Of a DNA stretch of 34,814 nucleotides, positions 32,190 to 34,814 are shown piece by piece; position 1 is the stretch's first letter, and each line of letters begins with the position of its first letter. Position numbers and translations under genes: made by a program. The stretch lies in assembly GCA_001689495.1 (NCBI GenBank), contig LUJS01000007.1, positions 2,811 to 37,624 of the forward strand. The letters are read 5' to 3'. The stretch is from Bacteroidales bacterium M8 (GTDB lineage Bacteria; Bacteroidota; Bacteroidia; Bacteroidales; Muribaculaceae). The notes under the pieces were generated by a model. That model was not told the origin of the DNA, made no database searches, and saw only the letters and a list, made by a program, of their open reading frames with translations.

Positions 32190-33536
32190 ATGCGACGACT
32201 GATATACATACTCGCTCTCGCCGCCCTGCTGGCTGTAATCTCGTGCCGTCCCGGACGCGGGCCGGCGTGGGATGCGCTCGACCGTGCCGAGGCACTGACC
32301 CCCGTGAATCCCGACTCGGCCCTCGCCCTGCTCCAAGCCATCGACCCCGCCACCCTGCGTCCCGGCGAGGAGACCGCCCGCCACGCCCTGCTGCTGACTC
32401 AGGCCGGATACAAGTGCCTGCAAGACGAGACCGACGACTCGCTGATACGCATCGCCGCCGACTGGTATGACAAGACCCCCGACACCCGCAACCGCATGCT
32501 CTCAAACCTGTATCTGGGTTTCATAAATATCAATCTACAGAATTATCAGGTAGCGTTAAGATCGTTGCTGACTGCCGAAAAGCTTGCCGTTCAACTATGC
32601 GATACATTCAATCTTGGAGTGATTTACCGCAACCTGTGCAGAACTTATGGAGAGGCGAATATAGGTAGTCAGGAGTTGCATTATGCCAAAAAGGCCATTG
32701 ATTGTTTCAAGGCCACAGGCAAGACTCCTTTTATCAACGAAGCACGTCTGGAATTTGGAAATGCCTTGTGCAACAATGACAGCTTAATCGAGGCATTGAA
32801 GTCGGCAGAATCACTCATGGCGACTGCAAAATCCGAGCGTGACACGTCTTTGTTGTCAGCCGCTTACAGACTGGCGGCTTATTCCTGTCTGAAATCCGGA
32901 AGATATGACAAGTCGCTGGCTTATTTTGATTCTGTCGGAACATTGGATGGCCTCGATGGTTTTGAGCATGACTCATATAACTATATGCTTGCCAACATAA
33001 TGGTTTCCAACCTCGCACCTGTCGATTCGATAATTACCCGAAACGACAGCCGGAGAATTCCTTATGTGTATTGGATAAAAAAGAATAATTATGTGAAAGC
33101 CTTCGAGTCCCTAAGGGATTATGCCGAGGAAGAAGAAACTATACTCGTCAAACTGATACAGCAACAACTTACATTCACCGCCGAAGAGTTTTATCGCAAA
33201 GAGGCCGATATAGCGTCCGCCCGCTCGGAGAGGCATCTGAGAATGTTGATGACATCGCTTGCAATAGCTTTTGTCGTAATGACTTCGATTATTGTTTATG
33301 CCTATCAACGGCGCAAGAATCAAAGACTTACTGAAGATAATCTTGTAATGATAATAGACAAAATAACAAAAGAGAGTTTAAATAGAGAAATTATACTACA
33401 TGCAAAAGATAATGAACTTAACGACAATACGAATAAGTTGCAAAGTGCTTTGAATGAGTTGAAATCCAAATCTAATGAACTAGATGCAAAAACTTACGAA
33501 ATTATACATAAAGATATAGAGATCTCAACCTTATGA
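32190..33536 (+). CDS. TPR-type membrane sensor part of an interrupted regulator
   Basis: This 448-aa product has a lipoprotein-like signal (LLAVISC, Cys19) and helical TPR-like repeats over about 25-330. One transmembrane helix follows (351-370), then a charged coiled-coil (about 375-445). It ends at a TGA (33534-33536), but the same frame stays open for another 134 codons and encodes a LuxR-like HTH. Full-length relatives in Bacteroidales are membrane regulators with periplasmic TPRs and a cytoplasmic DNA-binding tail, so this reads as the sensor half. The first ~105 codons are GC-rich like the rest of the chromosome, then composition turns AT-rich at about 32510. The start at 32190 gives the signal sequence; residues encoded upstream lie before the predicted promoter's leader. 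Confidence 0.75.
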   Translation: MRRLIYILALAALLAVISCRPGRGPAWDALDRAEALTPVNPDSALALLQAIDPATLRPGEETARHALLLTQAGYKCLQDETDDSLIRIAADWYDKTPDTRNRMLSNLYLGFININLQNYQVALRSLLTAEKLAVQLCDTFNLGVIYRNLCRTYGEANIGSQELHYAKKAIDCFKATGKTPFINEARLEFGNALCNNDSLIEALKSAESLMATAKSERDTSLLSAAYRLAAYSCLKSGRYDKSLAYFDSVGTLDGLDGFEHDSYNYMLANIMVSNLAPVDSIITRNDSRRIPYVYWIKKNNYVKAFESLRDYAEEEETILVKLIQQQLTFTAEEFYRKEADIASARSERHLRMLMTSLAIAFVVMTSIIVYAYQRRKNQRLTEDNLVMIIDKITKESLNREIILHAKDNELNDNTNKLQSALNELKSKSNELDAKTYEIIHKDIEISTL

Positions 33537-33941
33537 GACCAAATTTTAAAACAATATTTTGAGAATATCAGATGGGTATGTAGTGAATATTATAAAATAC
33601 AAAATACAGGTGCTGAAAGAGATAGTTTGATTAAGGCTATTAAAATCAAGGTTGATGAAATCAGAAGCTCAAAGGAGTTTGATGATAAGTTGTCAGAACT
33701 TGCAAATAAGTATAACAACAATATTGTCAAAAGCTTTGATGTGGATTTTAATACAATTTCAGAGAATGATAGAAAATTGTTTATTCTTTCTGTATGTGGT
33801 TTTGATGCTTCATCCATTTCTTTACTTTTAGGGACTAACATACGTGCTCTCGCAACTAGAAAATCGAGATTAAAGTCTAGAATATCTTCATCTCGATCCT
33901 TAAACAAGAATCGTTATCTGGATATATTAGTCCGTGTTTAA
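33537..33941 (+). pseudogene. Detached C-terminal DNA-binding part of the TPR regulator
   Basis: This stretch is in the same frame as the TPR gene, directly after its TGA, and has no further stop until TAA at 33939-33941. It encodes a helical connector (QYFENIRWVCSEYY, then DEIRSSKEFDDKLSELANKY). A C-terminal HTH with the pattern of Bacteroidales TPR/LuxR-type regulators follows (LFILSVCGFDASSISLLLG, then RKSRLKSRI). Without readthrough there is no good start: a TTG at 33627 would give a 104-aa HTH fragment. One nonsense mutation with an otherwise intact reading frame suggests recent inactivation, a sequencing error or true recoding. A separately translated regulator is possible but less likely. 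Confidence 0.7.
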
Positions 33942-34054
33942 CATTTTTTATGATTACAACGGTGCTTAAGGTCATAATCTTATATCATACCTTATTTGTC
34001 TGCCTTTCAAGTTAGTATTAGGTCATTAGGAATTATCAAATGACTGCCTGTAAT

Positions 34055-34108
34055 GTTACATCATTTATAATATATTGATATGCAGCATGTTATTTGTGGA
34101 GATGTAAC
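34055..34108. promoter_or_regulatory. Inverted repeat GTTACATC / GATGTAAC upstream of the small secreted gene
   Basis: GTTACATC (34055-34062) and GATGTAAC (34101-34108) are perfect inverted copies 38 nt apart in the 231-nt spacer, about 20 nt before the -33 of the next promoter. It could be a split operator for the adjacent LuxR-type regulator or an RNA/DNA dyad. Otherwise the spacer (33942-34172) is AT-rich with no gene seen. Confidence 0.4.
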
Positions 34109-34128
34109 TATGTTTTAACTGTAAAAAA

Positions 34129-34161
34129 TTTGCAATACATACTGTTGTATTCATAATTTTG
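34129..34161 (+). promoter_or_regulatory. Bacteroidetes-type promoter of the DUF3244-like gene
   Basis: TTTG (34129-34132), a 21-nt spacer and TAATTTTG (34154-34161) match the consensus. The start codon at 34173 lies 11 nt past the -7 box, so the mRNA would be nearly leaderless. Confidence 0.75.
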
Positions 34162-34172
34162 CAGAAAAAAAC

Positions 34173-34577
34173 ATGAATAATATCAAACAACTATTAATTT
34201 CAGTGTTGTTATTTATCCCGGTAATCCTGACGTCCGAGATATATGCAGACAACAATGAAAATGAGAATACATCTCAAGTGCCAAAGCATCTGACTGGGCA
34301 GTCAACAGCAAAATTGAAACACCATGGTATTGGTAATCGAATGCCGTCAAAACTGTTCATAGAGTTTCTTTATGGAGAAACAGGTGTCGAATTTCTACAG
34401 TCAGAGTTGTATAACTCATTAAATGTTGAAATTTGTGACGATGAAATGATTCCTATATGGTGTTCTACAATAACCTCGAACAATTCTTTTATAGGTATAG
34501 TCCTTGATTCAGGTACATACACCGTCACATGCACCAATGAGCAAGGCCAAATATTTGTCGGATATTTCGAATTGTAG
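34173..34577 (+). CDS. Small secreted protein, DUF3244-like
   Basis: This 134-aa protein has a signal peptide (about residues 1-25, ending IYADNN). A polar segment follows, then a beta-rich domain ending in GTYTVTCTNEQGQIFVGYFEL. The C-terminal LxVEICDDE...GTYTV...G.IFVGYFEL pattern resembles the Ig-like DUF3244 family of small exported Bacteroidales proteins, whose function is unknown. It lies downstream of the TPR/LuxR-type regulator. Similar regulator plus small-exported-protein neighbourhoods make a regulatory pair plausible, but that is inference. AT-rich composition matches the 3' part of the regulator, so they may have arrived together. Confidence 0.65.
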   Translation: MNNIKQLLISVLLFIPVILTSEIYADNNENENTSQVPKHLTGQSTAKLKHHGIGNRMPSKLFIEFLYGETGVEFLQSELYNSLNVEICDDEMIPIWCSTITSNNSFIGIVLDSGTYTVTCTNEQGQIFVGYFEL

Positions 34578-34664
34578 AGCCATTCATTGATATATGACTC
34601 TTGTCGTTTATGCCTGAATCACTATGAGCTAACTCATAGCATGATTTATTTTGTGCCTTTTATT

Positions 34665-34707
34665 ACTGCGTTCGTGTAGGTCAAAACGCAGTTTATAATC
34701 CTTTTTT
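34665..34707 (+). terminator. Possible terminator after the DUF3244-like gene
   Basis: ACTGCGTT (34665-34672) pairs with AACGCAGT (34685-34692), followed after 9 nt by a T6 run (34702-34707). Upstream, CTATGAG (34622-34628) and CTCATAG (34633-34639) form a second perfect 7-bp hairpin. Either could end the small gene's transcript. Confidence 0.5.
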
Positions 34708-34739
34708 CAATAACTATTTAACCAAAATCACATTTCTGA

Positions 34740-34814
34740 ATGAAAAGACTTCTAATCAGGTTGTCTCTCATCGTCTGCATGATGATGATTCTGCCGTCCG
34801 TGATGTCGGCGGAA
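34740..34814 (+). CDS. Start of a secreted protein (partial, runs off the window)
   Basis: An ATG at 34740 opens 25 codons encoding a basic start (MKRLLIRL) and a hydrophobic run (SLIVCMMMILPSV) ending MSAE, a typical signal peptide with a cleavage site near the end. The remainder lies outside the window, so no family can be given. No good TAnnTTTG box is seen just upstream, so it may be read from the promoter of the small secreted gene or from an unrecognised one. Confidence 0.6.
   Translation, partial: MKRLLIRLSLIVCMMMILPSVMSAE

Noticed and set aside
33534..33560. UGA as a selenocysteine codon
   Set aside because: No bacterial SECIS-like stem directly after the UGA; the downstream RNA is AT-rich and weakly structured, and this protein type does not need a redox residue there.

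Overview
This window looks like chromosome from a GC-rich Bacteroidales, most likely a gut Muribaculaceae-type organism (the family is inferred). Three things point there. Many genes are preceded by the Bacteroidetes promoter signature TAnnTTTG, several with TTTG about 20 nt upstream. The TonB energiser has the exbB-exbD-exbD-tonB arrangement. Other typical content includes a T9SS plug-family protein, a six-gene Na+-NQR operon, a cytoplasmic GH13 enzyme, a sialate O-acetylesterase and a TPR/LuxR-type membrane regulator.

Layout. 1-1062: a REP-associated tyrosine transposase (RAYT) between two ~255-bp inverted-repeat elements whose hairpins carry GTAG feet. 1075-4882 (minus): ung, T9SS plug-like protein, DUF3109 protein and a U32/TrhP-like tRNA hydroxylase homologue, tightly coupled. 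4893-5053: promoter, tRNA-Arg(CCG) and a terminator-like hairpin. 5090-6578 (plus): secreted sialate O-acetylesterase. 6586-13806 (minus): FrhB/F420-type ferredoxin protein, polysaccharide pyruvyl transferase family protein, AddB-like nuclease, HemW-like radical SAM protein and a GDPD-like protein lacking two canonical catalytic positions; the first two have lower GC and sit beside a gene remnant. 14038-17274 (minus): Crp/Fnr regulator, Na+-dependent transporter and holB. 17452-20062 (plus): patatin-like hydrolase and GH13 glucosidase/amylase. 20146-22110 (minus): putative lipoprotein and NhaD antiporter. 22352-25950 (minus): TonB-ExbD-ExbD-ExbB with promoter and a good intrinsic terminator. 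26077-32133 (plus): nqrABCDEF. 32147-34814 (plus): an AT-rich accessory end holding a TPR/transmembrane/LuxR-type regulator split by a single in-frame TGA, a small secreted DUF3244-like protein and the start of another secreted protein.

How they work together. Na+-NQR would set up the sodium gradient that the NSS transporter uses and NhaD exchanges. ExbBD-TonB would energise outer-membrane SusC-type uptake (those transporters are outside this window). The esterase and GH13 enzyme fit glycan use. The places most worth a second look are the RAYT/REP unit (1-1062), the degenerate GDPD (6586-7341), the polysaccharide-gene insertion with its remnant (11507-13988), and the regulator with its small secreted neighbours (32147-34814). 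In the last, a composition break, a nonsense codon, a possible operator and a near-leaderless promoter lie together.

Limits. All assignments come from motifs read by eye. No similarity search, folding or composition calculation was run.
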